A stretch of DNA of 64,000 bases from Torulaspora globosa (GCF_014133895.1 NC_050731.1:682001-746000), one strand, 5' to 3'; shown: positions 19,222 to 29,648, counted from the stretch's first letter. Notes: a model not told the origin generated them from the sequence alone. Numbers and translations are program-made.

Positions 19222-19306
19222 GTCTAAATCTTGCAAAGAAGCTGTAAAGGTGCTGCTACGGTCGCAATTGATCAGAAAGATGTGCTCCTAGATGACCTTT
19301 CTTAGT

Positions 19307-19316
19307 AGCTCATCGC
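19307..19316 (-). promoter_or_regulatory. PAC motif upstream of NOP9
   Basis: AGCTCATCGC on the plus strand reads GCGATGAGCT on the minus strand, a perfect PAC site, 86 bp before the NOP9 ATG. A GAAAAGTTTT stretch (19323-19332) just beyond may act as a weak RRPE. Confidence 0.75.
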
Positions 19317-19420
19317 TAATTCGAAAAGTTTTAGGTCTCTTAGCCTGGTGAAAAATCATAGTAAACGATCACTAGGCAGTATTATACAGTATTGATATTG
19401 TATGTAATTGGATTACTAGA

Positions 19421-21130
19421 TTAATCGTCGTGATCCCAGTTGCCTGGCCTTGGACCTTGTGGGGGAGGTGTGGGGCCACCAGCCCTCTTAGCCATGATAA
19501 TCTGGTCGATCGACAAAATTGTTGTGGCGGCCTCTGTAGCGACATTGATGGCGAATTTCTTTGGCGCGAGCATATCGTAAATTCCTTCTTCCCTAATGTC
19601 CTTCACACCTTGCGATGTTTCGTTTTGAATGTCAATGCCTTTATATAGGCCGTCATCGTTTTGCAGCTCTTCTTCGCCGCTGATGATTGTGTGAGCAGCG
19701 TATAAATTTGGGAGAACATCATTGACGTCTAGGCCCGCAGTTTCGGCCAACGTACGTGGCACGACCTCAAAAGCTAGTGCAAATTGCTTGATGGCTAGCT
19801 GCAGTAGACCCGGTGTTCTCTCCCCATAGTTTGTGATTCTTGAGACGAGCTCGATCTCCGTAGCACCGGCCCCAGGAAGCAATTTACCACCTGCTGGTTT
19901 CATCAGTCCCTTGATGGCTGCGACACCATCATCGATTGCTCTTTCGATATCATCCAAGTTATTTTGAGTGGCACCTCTCAGGACGATGGTAGCCGTTCTC
20001 GTAATCTCATCTAACTCCTGCTTGAAAACAGTTACTCTATCACCTCCTATTTCTGTCGTCTTCACTGTCTCCACAATACCGATTTCTTCAGGGGTTGGAG
20101 CACCTAGTCTTGGCAGAGGAGTTGCTCCGCAAACTCTGCAAATTCTTCTTAGTTCAAACTTGCTTGGAACCTTGAGCACTAAAATCTTGTATCTGTTCAG
20201 ATAGTGCAATGCTAGCTCACCGACTCCGGCGCCCGCTATAACGCAGGTAATGCCCATGTCGGCGATTTCCTTCATCATCCCATCGATCTGCTCCTCCTCA
20301 CCTTTGGAGAAGTCAAGCATTTCTTGTGCGTTATGCAAAAGGACAGTTCCCTTGGTCTCTGTGTTGGCAATATCGATCGGACAGGTAAAGACCGCAACCT
20401 TATGCTTTACGCCCTCTGGAAGTGATTTGACATGACCCTCTGGCTCACGGTTAAACACCATGCCTTTGATAACAGTAGAGTTGGACAAAGAGCCACCCAT
20501 TATTTTGACTACTCTGATGGAATCGACGTTGAAGTATGGCGAGCTGGATTCAGACCGGGGCAACACATGCGACACCGCTTCAGCAACCAGCTTGCTCAAC
20601 AGATCCTCGCTTCCGTATTTTTTAGATGAGATCACTGGTTTGATTACTTTAATCAATTCATCTTTATCTGTCTTCTCAGTGATCTCCCCGATGACTAGCT
20701 TATCCAACTCCTGTAGCGTGAAGTTCTTGGCCATGTTGAAACCTTGAATGATCTCAACAGCTGAAAGGCCTAAGGCAATTAGCTTTTCGCACACCATTAG
20801 AAGCTCGCCTGCTAGAATCATCACCAAATTGGTGTTATCACCCATGTCAATCTTCTGTTGTTCCGTGGCCATCACCAGAACTTTCACAGCAGGATGGACG
20901 ATATCCAGTTCTCGAAGCATCGTGGCCGCATCGTTGGTAACAATAACTTTCCCCAAATGATTCACAATTACCTTGTTCCGACCACATGGACCCATTGAAG
21001 TGAGACACATCTGATGTATCTCACGAATTGCATTGATCGACTTGTTGATTTGCCCGTCGGCATTGGAGTAACTATTGTACCCCTGCTTGAACAGACCACT
21101 GTTGGGGTTTTGAGGTAGTTTCAATGACAT
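19421..21130 (-). CDS. CCT8: CCT8, theta subunit of chaperonin TRiC/CCT
   Basis: This 569-aa group II chaperonin subunit folds actin and tubulin in the cytosol as part of the TRiC/CCT double ring. The ATP-binding region TSMGPCGRNKVIVNHLGK (about 42-59), the GDNTN phosphate-binding motif (about 97-101) and the C-terminal equatorial block are all present. The C-terminus GPTPPPQGPRPGNWDHDD is typical of yeast Cct8 (568 aa, YJL008C). It is tandem with NOP9 on the minus strand. In S. cerevisiae CCT8 also neighbours a tRNA-Met gene, as here. Confidence 0.98.
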   Translation of the reverse strand: MSLKLPQNPNSGLFKQGYNSYSNADGQINKSINAIREIHQMCLTSMGPCGRNKVIVNHLGKVIVTNDAATMLRELDIVHPAVKVLVMATEQQKIDMGDNTNLVMILAGELLMVCEKLIALGLSAVEIIQGFNMAKNFTLQELDKLVIGEITEKTDKDELIKVIKPVISSKKYGSEDLLSKLVAEAVSHVLPRSESSSPYFNVDSIRVVKIMGGSLSNSTVIKGMVFNREPEGHVKSLPEGVKHKVAVFTCPIDIANTETKGTVLLHNAQEMLDFSKGEEEQIDGMMKEIADMGITCVIAGAGVGELALHYLNRYKILVLKVPSKFELRRICRVCGATPLPRLGAPTPEEIGIVETVKTTEIGGDRVTVFKQELDEITRTATIVLRGATQNNLDDIERAIDDGVAAIKGLMKPAGGKLLPGAGATEIELVSRITNYGERTPGLLQLAIKQFALAFEVVPRTLAETAGLDVNDVLPNLYAAHTIISGEEELQNDDGLYKGIDIQNETSQGVKDIREEGIYDMLAPKKFAINVATEAATTILSIDQIIMAKRAGGPTPPPQGPRPGNWDHDD

Positions 21131-21410
21131 CAGTAGGACTTAGGCACCTTCTGCTTTTGTCTGGCGATGACTTGTCGAAGGAATAACAGTTGAAGTTAAG
21201 CAACTCGCTTTTTTCAAATTTTGCCACCTTCACTAGGAAATTTTGAGCTGAGGATAGTAAGCATGCTCTTTTGCTGAGCAAGTATCGACTTTCACAAGAA
21301 TAAGGAGTCGTGGTCGATTTACAGTTGAAAAGGTCCTTGTATAGTAAGTTACAGTTCTAGAATTCTCCTTCATTACAATTTTAAACGCAATTCGAACATC
21401 CAATTTCTGT

Positions 21411-21483
21411 GCTTCAGTAGCTCAGTAGGAAGAGCGTCAGTCTCATAATCTGAAGGTCGAGAGTTCGAACCTCCCCTGGAGCA
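21411..21483 (+). tRNA. tRNA-Met (CAU), elongator
   Basis: A 73-base cloverleaf starts GCTTCAG and ends CTGGAGC plus discriminator A. The anticodon loop CTCATAA holds CAT. The D arm AGCTCAGTAGGAAGAGC and T loop TTCGAAC are standard. There is no intron. An acceptor stem opening GCTTCAG rather than AGC distinguishes it from initiator tRNA. The T stem pairs GAGAG with CTCCC, leaving one A-C mismatch. A T-run (21485-21491) follows as the Pol III terminator. Confidence 0.95.
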
Positions 21484-21484
21484 C

Positions 21485-21491
21485 TTTTTTT
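21485..21491 (+). terminator. Pol III terminator of tRNA-Met
   Basis: A run of seven T residues begins two bases after the tRNA 3' end, the standard RNA polymerase III termination signal. Confidence 0.8.
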
Positions 21492-21652
21492 CCCTACCGC
21501 TATAACTGAAAAATAGGCTATAACCAACTTGGAATGTAACTTGTTCTCTTGGATGAATAGATAGGAATGGTAGACGTTTACGACACCTATTTCCTTTCCT
21601 TCGTCAAGAGCTTCTTTCACCTCTGAGCTGCTTTTATTCGTTTGGTTTCTAG

Positions 21653-24115
21653 ATGATATCTAATGATTTAAACTATGACCCTTTCGAAGATTTAGCAACC
21701 ATCCTATCAGCTAGAGAATCCCTTGATGAGATCGATCGTTTGATTCACGCTACAAGAAAGTATAAAACGGATTTAGAGACAGAAATTCTGAAGGATAGGG
21801 AGGATGAAAGTTCGTCCGAACAGATCACTAACGTTGAATTCGATTTCGAGAAGATCTTTCGGGAGATTGAGGAGACTAGATCGTTTGCGTCCTCCACTCA
21901 ATCGACGATCTCAGGGCTCACAGAAGGAATCTCTCATTTGGACAATGCTAAAAGGAACTTGATCCAATGTATGACGCTTTTTCAGAATTTGAAGATACTG
22001 ACAGACTCTTATGTTCAGTGCAAAAGCCTACTCGAGGGCGACAATTATAAGGAGGCGGCGTCTTCTTTCAAAATCATGAGTTCTTTGGCAGAAACAACTT
22101 TTAGGCCTTACAAATCTGTGGATGAAATAAACAAGTTGCTAAACTCCATTTCAAGGCTGCGAATGGACACTTATGAGAGTATAAAACGAAGCTACGGTAA
22201 AGCGCTAGGTGGTAAAGTGCCCGAGGGGCACAGTCTAGAGCGGGAACTTCGAGAAGGCGCCTGTGATCTGCTCGAGTCTGGGACCAGCGGCAAAACCCAG
22301 ATTATCGATTGGTGTGTTAGTAAACTGCTCTATGAAATGCGGGAGATTTTCCAAGTTGACGACGAAGCTGGATCTTTGGAAAACATATCACGAAGGTTCA
22401 TCTATTACAAGAAGGTCCTGAACAACTACAACACATCTTTTGCCAGGTTCTTTCCCCAGGAATGGGAAATCCCTTTGAGGATGACGCGCTCATTTTATGA
22501 GTCGACGAGAAAGGACTTGCAAATTTTACTCAAGAATCAGCTTCTTCACGATAAGAATTCATCAATTGATCTTTTCATGCGTGCATTGCAGGACACCTTG
22601 GATTTCGAGAAGTATATAGACGTGAGATTCTCCAGAAAGCTTCGAGAAACCAGCCTTTCGGCTTGTTTTGAGCCGTACATATCTCTGTGGATTTCTCACC
22701 AGGACAAGCTGATGGAGGAGAAAATGTTATCTTATATGTCTGCTGGTACCGTGGATTTTTCAAACAACTCATTGGTTATTCCCTCGAGCGCTGATTTGTT
22801 TAGGACTTACCGGTCTGTTCTCAGTCAGACTTTTGAACTAATCGAAAACAAGACGGATGAAAAGATTCTGCTAGCACTGGCCACGTTCTTCACCAAATGG
22901 CTAGTCACGTATTCAAACAAGATCCTAAAGCCTTTGCTCTTGCCAGATAATGTCGATATCCATAACAAAGAGGAAACGATCAAATATACGGTCGCTTTGA
23001 TAAACACAGCAGATTATTGTTCAACTACCATCGACCAGTTGGAGGAGAAGCTGACTGCGGTTAACCAAAATTCAAGTAGAATCTCCGACGCATTTATCAG
23101 CGTCAAAAACCTTTACGGAGAATTATTAACAAGCGGTACAAATTTACTACTAAATCGCATTCTCAAGCTGGACCTGGATTTCGCCTGGAAGGAATTCTAC
23201 AACACGGATTGGGCACATGTGCTTGTGGAAGATTACAGTCGCTATGCGGTAACCTTGAGGAATGTGCTCTCCTTTTCATCATCTGATGCCAGCTTGAGCA
23301 CAAAGCCTGCTCTAGAAATGATCTTGACTCAGTTTAATAGAGACGTGTATTGCTGGAACTTTTTGGACAAAGTTATTGAACTCATTGCGCATGAATTTAC
23401 AGGACATATAATACGCTTGCTGCAGCGTACTCCACCGCTCTGTAACTTAGGCTCGCCTCGAAAATTCGATCCTCAGAGAGTCATCAACATCGGAGAGCAA
23501 CTATTACTGGATCTTGAACTGCTGAAGCACACCCTCTTGACTCTTCCCGATTCAGTGGCTAGCGTGACTAACAGCTCCCAATCTGCATCATTCAAGAGGG
23601 TACGAAAACATATGGACGTCGACTTGGATCGCATTTTGCAATTTATCAAATTGTTGGTTATCCCCGTCGATTCTGCAGACGATTATTCTGAGACATACAA
23701 ACAACTAACAAATGGCAACTACAACTCTTCGGTTTGGGCCTTTGTCTTAAGTCTGAAGGGTGTCCCATGGGATTTGGCATTGTGGAAACAGCACTGGAGT
23801 GCGTTTGATCTGGATAGTGACGAACAGACTGGTAATGACGAGGGAAAAGATATTTTAATTTTCCAGTGGAATGTGCAGTTAATTCGCCAATTCGAATTCA
23901 ACATGGGACGTGTGCAAGATCCCGCCTGGAGCAAATTCATCAAGAATGATCTCAAAATTTCTACACCATCAAGAACTCCCTCTAGGACGCAGTTCAGGAA
24001 CCCCGTTATTCAGACTGATCTACGGCAACAGCAGCCGCAGTCTCAACCAAAATCGCCTGTCGCAAACGTGAAGAACCTAGTATCAAACTCGAGATTTTTC
24101 AATAGAGGATTTTGA
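21653..24115 (+). CDS. VPS53: VPS53, GARP tethering complex subunit
   Basis: This 820-aa subunit of the Golgi-associated retrograde protein complex tethers endosome-derived vesicles at the late Golgi, with Vps51, Vps52 and Vps54. The N-terminal coiled-coil region (about 15-130) contains TISGLTEGISHLDNAKRNL, and the C-terminal rod ends NLVSNSRFFNRGF. These match yeast Vps53 (YJL029C, 822 aa). The ATG at 21653 gives MISNDLNYDPFEDL, aligning with the yeast start. It is convergent with MAD2, its S. cerevisiae neighbour. Confidence 0.97.
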   Translation: MISNDLNYDPFEDLATILSARESLDEIDRLIHATRKYKTDLETEILKDREDESSSEQITNVEFDFEKIFREIEETRSFASSTQSTISGLTEGISHLDNAKRNLIQCMTLFQNLKILTDSYVQCKSLLEGDNYKEAASSFKIMSSLAETTFRPYKSVDEINKLLNSISRLRMDTYESIKRSYGKALGGKVPEGHSLERELREGACDLLESGTSGKTQIIDWCVSKLLYEMREIFQVDDEAGSLENISRRFIYYKKVLNNYNTSFARFFPQEWEIPLRMTRSFYESTRKDLQILLKNQLLHDKNSSIDLFMRALQDTLDFEKYIDVRFSRKLRETSLSACFEPYISLWISHQDKLMEEKMLSYMSAGTVDFSNNSLVIPSSADLFRTYRSVLSQTFELIENKTDEKILLALATFFTKWLVTYSNKILKPLLLPDNVDIHNKEETIKYTVALINTADYCSTTIDQLEEKLTAVNQNSSRISDAFISVKNLYGELLTSGTNLLLNRILKLDLDFAWKEFYNTDWAHVLVEDYSRYAVTLRNVLSFSSSDASLSTKPALEMILTQFNRDVYCWNFLDKVIELIAHEFTGHIIRLLQRTPPLCNLGSPRKFDPQRVINIGEQLLLDLELLKHTLLTLPDSVASVTNSSQSASFKRVRKHMDVDLDRILQFIKLLVIPVDSADDYSETYKQLTNGNYNSSVWAFVLSLKGVPWDLALWKQHWSAFDLDSDEQTGNDEGKDILIFQWNVQLIRQFEFNMGRVQDPAWSKFIKNDLKISTPSRTPSRTQFRNPVIQTDLRQQQPQSQPKSPVANVKNLVSNSRFFNRGF

Positions 24116-24157
24116 AAACCTATAATATATCAAAAATGCAAATAATAGCTGCCATAT

Positions 24158-24760
24158 CTAATGTTTGTAGCTAACTTGGGCTGAAACCCTATGATCATCG
24201 GTGCGGAAACTCTTGAATTGTACGGTTTCACCATTACTAATGGTCTTACTGTCTGAGTCACTCCACTCAAGAGGTACCTTGGCATTGGCATCCGTGTAAG
24301 CCAACACATTGAAAGTGTAGTTGCCTTCATTCGCCAGTTCTGGAAGGAAAGTGACACTGGCTGTTATTTGTCTTATAAGTGCTCTTATTTGATTCTGTGT
24401 CTGATCAGGGTCTACTTGCTCACCAATCCTACTGTCCTCAGCATCTTCATCCTTACCAACGTGGTGAATGTCAAAGGCCCATCGCTCAACGACTTCACCT
24501 TCATCTTTGTCCACAACGCATAAGACCAGCTTGTTGCATTTTCTGCCTATTAGCCACTTATGCACCTGGAGTAGAACCACACGAATATATGCCTTCAATT
24601 CATCATCGGTAGTCTTGAGCAGCGTTAAACCATACTTCTTGGCAGTTGTGAAGTCGTCTTGGGGATACACACCTCGCTGGTATAGGATAGAATTGATGCT
24701 ATACTCAAAAAATTCAGTAATGGTCTTCGTGGAGCCTCTCAATGAGATGGGTCTTGACAT
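24158..24760 (-). CDS. MAD2: MAD2, spindle assembly checkpoint HORMA protein
   Basis: This 200-aa HORMA-domain protein is converted by Mad1 at unattached kinetochores and inhibits Cdc20-APC. The start MSRPISLRGSTKTITEFFEY at 24760 matches yeast Mad2 (196 aa, YJL030W). The block LVLCVVDKDEGEVVERWAFD and the C-terminal safety-belt region VPLEWSDSDSKTIS are typical. The frame happens to remain open another 53 codons to an ATG at 24919 inside the BET4 intron; that stretch has no resemblance to the family and is taken as non-coding. It is head-to-head with BET4 across 146 bp. Confidence 0.97.
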   Translation of the reverse strand: MSRPISLRGSTKTITEFFEYSINSILYQRGVYPQDDFTTAKKYGLTLLKTTDDELKAYIRVVLLQVHKWLIGRKCNKLVLCVVDKDEGEVVERWAFDIHHVGKDEDAEDSRIGEQVDPDQTQNQIRALIRQITASVTFLPELANEGNYTFNVLAYTDANAKVPLEWSDSDSKTISNGETVQFKSFRTDDHRVSAQVSYKH

Positions 24761-24906
24761 TCCTATGATGAGCGTATCCCAGTAGAGTGATCTGATTTTG
24801 TCGTAGCTATGGTCTTGCAGTTGAGATCGAGCTTGAACTTGATATGATCGAAGAATTTCAATTATGGAAGAACTGCCTAACAGATCAAACGTAGTATATC
24901 CTAGTG

Positions 24907-25960
24907 ATGGTATGTTCAATAGGCTTAGGATGTAACCTACGTGGCTTGATTAGCTACTAACTATCGATTGTTTCTATAGCACGGTGTCAAGAGGAAGCAA
25001 TGGACTCAAGAGCTTCTGAAGCAGAAAAGAATTCAGGATCAAAGAAAGATAGCAAGCTACAGAGAACTAGTTGATGAAGTTTTGAAATTGCGAGACGATG
25101 GCTGCTTCACTAATGAGTCCCTGAAGGCGACGACCAGATTGCTGCAAGCGAATCCAGAATTCAATGCGATTTGGAATTACAGAAGGGAGATCGTTGATAG
25201 ACTAGCTCCATCGCTGGATTCTGGATTCTGGAATGACGAGCTCATGTTTACTCTAGTGCTTTTGAAGCAATATCCCAAGGTGTATTGGATTTGGAACCAT
25301 AGAATATGGACTTTACAACACCATAGTGATCGCACAACCACTGTCTGGGAGAATGAACTGGCTATGGTAAGCAAGCTATTGCAACTAGATGCAAGAAACT
25401 TTCATGGATGGCACTATAGAAGGCTCATCCTCAATAAGCTCGAGAAACTAACGAGTCGTAATAGAGATGCGGACGAGTTACAGTATGTCACACAGAATAT
25501 TAACAAGGACATATCTAATTACTCAGCATGGCACCAAAGGGCATCACTTATTTCGAGTTTATTTGACAACCATGAGATTGCTGATGAACGGAAGTTCATC
25601 CTGGATGAATTCGCTTACATTACAAACGCTATCTTTACCGATGCTGAGGACCAGTCAGTTTGGTTTTACACAAAATGGTTCATCAAATATGTTAATGTAT
25701 CGAAGGTTTTGGGTCATGGAGAATACATAAGACAGTTGCAGGATCTGAAAAGCAACATCATTGCCATCAATCAAGATGACGTGGAATTCTCAGGTAAAGA
25801 GAATAACTGGTGTCTCAAAATTTTGATCTTTATAGAAGGCATCGAGCAGGAACTAGGACTGCAGATTGAATCTCACTCAGAGGCTTATTTGAAGCAACTG
25901 ATCATTGCTGATCCGTTGAGGAAAAACAGGTACCTAAGTTTAATAGCCAAGCGGACCTGA
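24907..25960 (+). CDS. BET4: BET4, Rab geranylgeranyltransferase alpha subunit (spliced)
   Basis: The gene has two exons: 24907-24909 (ATG only) and 24980-25960, giving 327 aa, the same length as yeast Bet4. The 70-base intron has GTATGT, branch point TACTAAC and TATAG. Exon 2 starts HGVKRKQWTQELLKQ, the conserved family N-terminus. Five prenyltransferase alpha (PFTA) repeats follow: AIWNYRRE, VYWIWNHRIW, FHGWHYRRLI, YSAWHQRASL and SVWFYTKWF. With Bet2 and Mrs6 it attaches geranylgeranyl groups to Rab GTPases such as Ypt1 and Sec4. Yeast BET4 (YJL031C) also has a 5' intron. It is convergent with CTK2, 9 bp apart. Confidence 0.96.
24910..24979 (+). other. BET4 spliceosomal intron (70 bases)
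   Basis: The intron begins GTATGT, immediately after the start ATG, contains the consensus yeast branch point TACTAAC at 24954-24960, and ends TATAG at 24979. Removing it restores the conserved Bet4 N-terminus in frame; without splicing the frame has no ATG in the right place. Confidence 0.93.
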
Positions 25961-25969
25961 GCCTATCAA

Positions 25970-26941
25970 TTAAGGCTTACTTGTCGTCGAGTGGTTTGCC
26001 TCGTCAGCCACTAACTGGGCTGAGAGAACGTATCTGCGTTCTCGTATTGAGTAATCTCTTGGTGTGGTTAGATATGCATCTGCTTCGATAGCCTTTTCAG
26101 TGATCTCCTCAAGCCCAAACTCCTGGCCTGCATTTTTCTTTAATCCAATGAATGTATCGATACTAACTGGCGGGATGCCTTCCGGCAAATTATCCGGCAG
26201 ATCGCTGACTGTAAAAGAGTTGATGTAGAAATTCAGGATATCGAAATAAGCTTGGCTTACCGATTTTTCATCAGCTTCAAATGCGTTGTATCTTATCTTT
26301 GGCCAGCCAGTCTTTCCATGTACTAATTCATGTGCGGTCTTAAGTACTGCAATGGCAATTATATGCTGGGGTACCATTAACAGTATCTCCAATTTCAGAA
26401 CATCATATGCAATTATCCACGCCAAATGACAAGTTAAAACTTCCAAATTCAAGTCTTTCCCTATTTTCACTACGTACTCATCGATGTGGACCATATTGTT
26501 CACCCTATAGTCGAAAGCGCATGCCTCCAGTATTCGGAGCTCTATTTGAAGGACCCTCTTTTTGAAGCCATCGATGATCTCCGGCGTTACCTTAGCAGCA
26601 CTTCGTAACCTCAAAGAAATGCTGCAAATTTCATTCGCCTTCTTGATAGTTTCCACTTGCTTGCAGCTCAGCAGCAGACAGCTTGTAGCTACAGTATGAC
26701 ATAACTCAGTCTCGAACCTGTTGAAGACGTAGAACCTCTGATAGAAATAAATGGCAGTCTCCAAAGTTCTTCTAGGAAACTTCAACTGGACGCAAATGTC
26801 GCTTAAAAACTTGAAGATAGCGATCTTTTTCTGATTATATGCTCGCCGATCTGGTATGGTGCTGTTCTGGAGCTTTGAAAGCTGTTTTTTTGTGAGATAG
26901 GGTCTCGACACGAGCAATTGCGTTTCAAACTTGGAAGACAT
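25970..26941 (-). CDS. CTK2: CTK2, cyclin subunit of C-terminal domain kinase I
   Basis: This 323-aa cyclin partners Ctk1 and Ctk3 to phosphorylate Ser2 of the RNA polymerase II C-terminal domain. The start MSSKFETQLLVSRPYLTKKQ at 26941 aligns with yeast Ctk2 (YJL006C, 323 aa). The cyclin box contains IFKFLSDICVQLKFPRRTLETAIYFYQRF and VATSCLLLSCKQVET. An in-frame ATG at 27043 would add 34 residues; that would put the start 41 bp from the HCA4 stop, so I prefer 26941. It lies in tandem behind HCA4 on the minus strand and converges with BET4. Confidence 0.95.
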   Translation of the reverse strand: MSSKFETQLLVSRPYLTKKQLSKLQNSTIPDRRAYNQKKIAIFKFLSDICVQLKFPRRTLETAIYFYQRFYVFNRFETELCHTVATSCLLLSCKQVETIKKANEICSISLRLRSAAKVTPEIIDGFKKRVLQIELRILEACAFDYRVNNMVHIDEYVVKIGKDLNLEVLTCHLAWIIAYDVLKLEILLMVPQHIIAIAVLKTAHELVHGKTGWPKIRYNAFEADEKSVSQAYFDILNFYINSFTVSDLPDNLPEGIPPVSIDTFIGLKKNAGQEFGLEEITEKAIEADAYLTTPRDYSIRERRYVLSAQLVADEANHSTTSKP

Positions 26942-27084
26942 GATAGCTGTCGAGCCTCTTGACCTTAACGAGTTCCATCTCGACAGCTCATCGCTTGGAA
27001 TAATGTCGAGGGCCTGAAGTAGAGAGCCGTTTACACCAATCATTCTCAACGATGACTATTAAACTAGTTATAATGCAAATTCTA

Positions 27085-29394
27085 TCAACTTTCAATCAAC
27101 CTGGCTGTGAGCGATTCCAAATCTTCCAGAGTATGTGGTTCTTCAACCTCAATAAAGTCGCCGTGATCTTCAACAACTGCGGCGTGGCGCTTGTAGTTAA
27201 CGGATTTGTGCTTCTTGCTTTGGCGACCATTTTCGTCTGAATCCGACTCGTAGTCATCTTCCATATCGTCGCTGAGATTGCCCGTACCCAGTTGAGCAAC
27301 CGTCTCTGCCTCATCACTGTATTCTTCGGCAAGTTCGGCTTCCATCTCCCTCCTCATTGCCTCCAAACGCTTTCTCTTCTTCTCCTGCCGTTTTTCCTTA
27401 GCCAGCTTTTTATCATCAGAATCAACTGCTGCCATAACTTTTGTCTCTTTCTCGAGAAACTCTTTCTTCTGGCTTTCAGCACTACCTTTCTTATGAAACT
27501 CTTCTTCTCCCTCTAGCTCATATACCGGATGAGCGGTTCCCTCATCATCGAAGACCATTTTTGTCGCATTACCTTTAGACGATAGCGAGGCTTTCTTTGA
27601 GAGTGCTTTCTTGATCGATCTCTTTGACGTTGGTACAGTGAGTTCAGGGAGCTCATCCTCATTGAGCTTGTGATTTTGACGTTTTACAGTCATGAAATTT
27701 TCATCCTCGTCCTCCTGCGCGTTCGATTTAGTTATGTTCAGGTAATGTTCGCTTAGGACTGTTTGGTTCTTACGTCCAAACATCTTATCATATTTAGTCT
27801 TCACTTCCCTTGTCTTCTCATTGATGGGTTCGCCATCCTCGGAGGTTTTCGATAGCGACAGTAGCTGTCTTGAGGTGTTTTTCAAAGTCTTTGCACGTTC
27901 GATGGCCTTCATTCCCTTTATCTTAATCTTTGGAGCACCGGGCAAACCAAGAGACTGGGCGAACTCTTCGGTGGGCAGATCTTCAAATTTGAAAACTTCC
28001 TTGTCCTTTTGGATGTATATTGATCTGACGTAAGAAATAAATGCCTTTTGGCCCAGATACTTGAGTTCGGGGTCCTTGAATAATAATGACTGTAGTTGAG
28101 GTTTGATCGATTTCTTTTTCGATTGCTTGATCGTAAGCAGGTTTGGCTCTATGTTCTTCGTCTTCAACCGCTTCAGGAAACCTTCTTGCTCTCGTGGAGT
28201 TAGCATGATCAGAGATTTGCCGCGCTTCCCATATCTTGCTGATCTGCCAACTCTGTGAATGTACGTATCGACGTCTTCTGGGCAGTCAACTTGAATCACC
28301 CAATCAACGCCGGGAAAATCGATACCTCTGGCGACCACATCCGTAGCGATGAGACAAACCTGCTGAGCTCTGCTGAACTTATCTAGCGTCTCTGTTCTTG
28401 CTGTCTGTTTCTGTCTGCCGTGAAGATGCATTAGTGAGATACCTGGTTGCATCTTTCTGAAGGTCTCATACACGAAATGCACCTGCTTAGAGCTTGAAAG
28501 GAACACAATCATTTTACTCTTTAAATGGGTCTTGATAAAGCTGAATAAAATATCCAATTTGTCGGCGAGCTCAACGGTTATGTAGGATTGCTGCAACGTT
28601 TCCGGAGTTGACAGCCCATTCTCTCCGTTATCCGCATGAGCACTTTTAGGCGCCCCGACAGTTTGATAATCAGTTAAAGACAATCTCGTTAGATCATCCA
28701 ATGACTGAGATTGCGTTGCGGAAAACAGCAGAGTCTGCCTTGATGGCGGCAAATTGCTCACTATCGCGTCCAACGTTTTCTTGAATCCCATATCCAGACA
28801 CCTGTCGGCCTCATCCAGCACCAGCATTTGCAAATTGTCGGTATTCAACCCAACAGCCTGGTCCATATGCTGCAAGATCCGTCCCGGTGTCCCAATAAGA
28901 ATATTGATCCTTGAGATTCGCTCCGATTCAAACTTCACATCCTTTCCCCCAATGACCAGCCCTGCAGAAAACGAAGTGTGGCCACCAATCTTAGTCAGCA
29001 CTTCGTAGATCTGCATAGCCAGTTCTCTGGTCGGAGATATAATAAGAGCTCCCAGCCCGTCGAATTCGGTCCATCTCGCACGATAAAGTTTCTCCAGCAC
29101 AGGAACCAGAAACGCCAACGTCTTGCCCGAACCAGTCTTGGCAGCACCGAGAACGTCGCGATTTTTCAATGACACTGGAATTGAGTCGCGCTGAATCTCG
29201 GTAAGCTTCACAAAAGAGGCCTCCTTCAGACCTTTTAAAGTAGCATCGCTTATGGGCAAATCCTTGAAAAAAACAGCTTTCGAAGTCTTCGGATCGTATT
29301 CTTCGATTCTTCGCTCTAAATCATTGATATACTCGGCTTCTTTCTTACGCTGCTCCTTCCGTAGAGAAGTCTTAGAATTACGAACTTTTCCCAT
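27085..29394 (-). CDS. HCA4: HCA4/DBP4, DEAD-box RNA helicase for 18S rRNA processing
   Basis: This 769-aa DEAD-box ATPase releases U14 and U3-associated factors during early pre-18S processing in the nucleolus. It matches yeast Hca4/Dbp4 (770 aa, YJL033W). Motifs in order: Q motif ([13 protein letters not shown]), Walker [10 protein letters not shown] at 84-92, [16 protein letters not shown] at 194-197, SAT, and the C-terminal helicase block [13 protein letters not shown] Lys/Glu-rich tail with coiled-coil potential ([20 protein letters not shown]) follows. Its promoter carries a triple PAC array and RRPE, shared with PML1. Confidence 0.98.
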   Translation of the reverse strand: MGKVRNSKTSLRKEQRKKEAEYINDLERRIEEYDPKTSKAVFFKDLPISDATLKGLKEASFVKLTEIQRDSIPVSLKNRDVLGAAKTGSGKTLAFLVPVLEKLYRARWTEFDGLGALIISPTRELAMQIYEVLTKIGGHTSFSAGLVIGGKDVKFESERISRINILIGTPGRILQHMDQAVGLNTDNLQMLVLDEADRCLDMGFKKTLDAIVSNLPPSRQTLLFSATQSQSLDDLTRLSLTDYQTVGAPKSAHADNGENGLSTPETLQQSYITVELADKLDILFSFIKTHLKSKMIVFLSSSKQVHFVYETFRKMQPGISLMHLHGRQKQTARTETLDKFSRAQQVCLIATDVVARGIDFPGVDWVIQVDCPEDVDTYIHRVGRSARYGKRGKSLIMLTPREQEGFLKRLKTKNIEPNLLTIKQSKKKSIKPQLQSLLFKDPELKYLGQKAFISYVRSIYIQKDKEVFKFEDLPTEEFAQSLGLPGAPKIKIKGMKAIERAKTLKNTSRQLLSLSKTSEDGEPINEKTREVKTKYDKMFGRKNQTVLSEHYLNITKSNAQEDEDENFMTVKRQNHKLNEDELPELTVPTSKRSIKKALSKKASLSSKGNATKMVFDDEGTAHPVYELEGEEEFHKKGSAESQKKEFLEKETKVMAAVDSDDKKLAKEKRQEKKRKRLEAMRREMEAELAEEYSDEAETVAQLGTGNLSDDMEDDYESDSDENGRQSKKHKSVNYKRHAAVVEDHGDFIEVEEPHTLEDLESLTARLIES

Positions 29395-29488
29395 ATCTTA
29401 ATCTAAACTCTCTGCTTGCTGATTAAGCAGGTCCTGACAGAAGAGTTGGGTGAGTATCCTGGCTCAATTACTATACTTAAGCTATCGA

Positions 29489-29518
29489 GATGAGCTGCGA
29501 TGAGCTGCGATGAGCTGC
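29489..29518. promoter_or_regulatory. Triple tandem PAC array between HCA4 and PML1
   Basis: Three exact copies of the 10-bp unit GATGAGCTGC follow one another, each containing the GATGAGCT core of the PAC motif. Two of the junctions read GCGATGAGCT, the full consensus. An RRPE follows at once. The array lies 95 bp upstream of HCA4 on the minus strand and 131 bp before PML1. Confidence 0.85.
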
Positions 29519-29519
29519 C

Positions 29520-29529
29520 AAAAATTTTT
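29520..29529. promoter_or_regulatory. RRPE next to the HCA4 PAC array
   Basis: AAAAATTTTT is a perfect 10-bp palindrome matching the RRPE core. It starts two bases after the third PAC copy, the arrangement seen in many ribosome biogenesis promoters. Confidence 0.7.
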
Positions 29530-29648
29530 ACTTCGAGATATTGTTATCACCCTGCTTTAACGGTAATACCGATGCTGAAAGCTGATGGAGGTTATTTAGT
29601 TATTAAGGATGCCAGAGCAGCCGTAAGATTGATGCTATTGGAGGTCTC

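Noticed and set aside
21411..21483. A-C mismatch in the T stem of tRNA-Met as a sign of a pseudogene
   Set aside because: All other stems, loops, the anticodon and the terminator are intact, and the mismatch may be normal for yeast elongator tRNA-Met.
24761..24919. 53-codon N-terminal extension of MAD2 reaching an ATG at 24919
   Set aside because: The extension does not resemble Mad2 proteins and its ATG is inside the BET4 intron; the start at 24760 matches the family.
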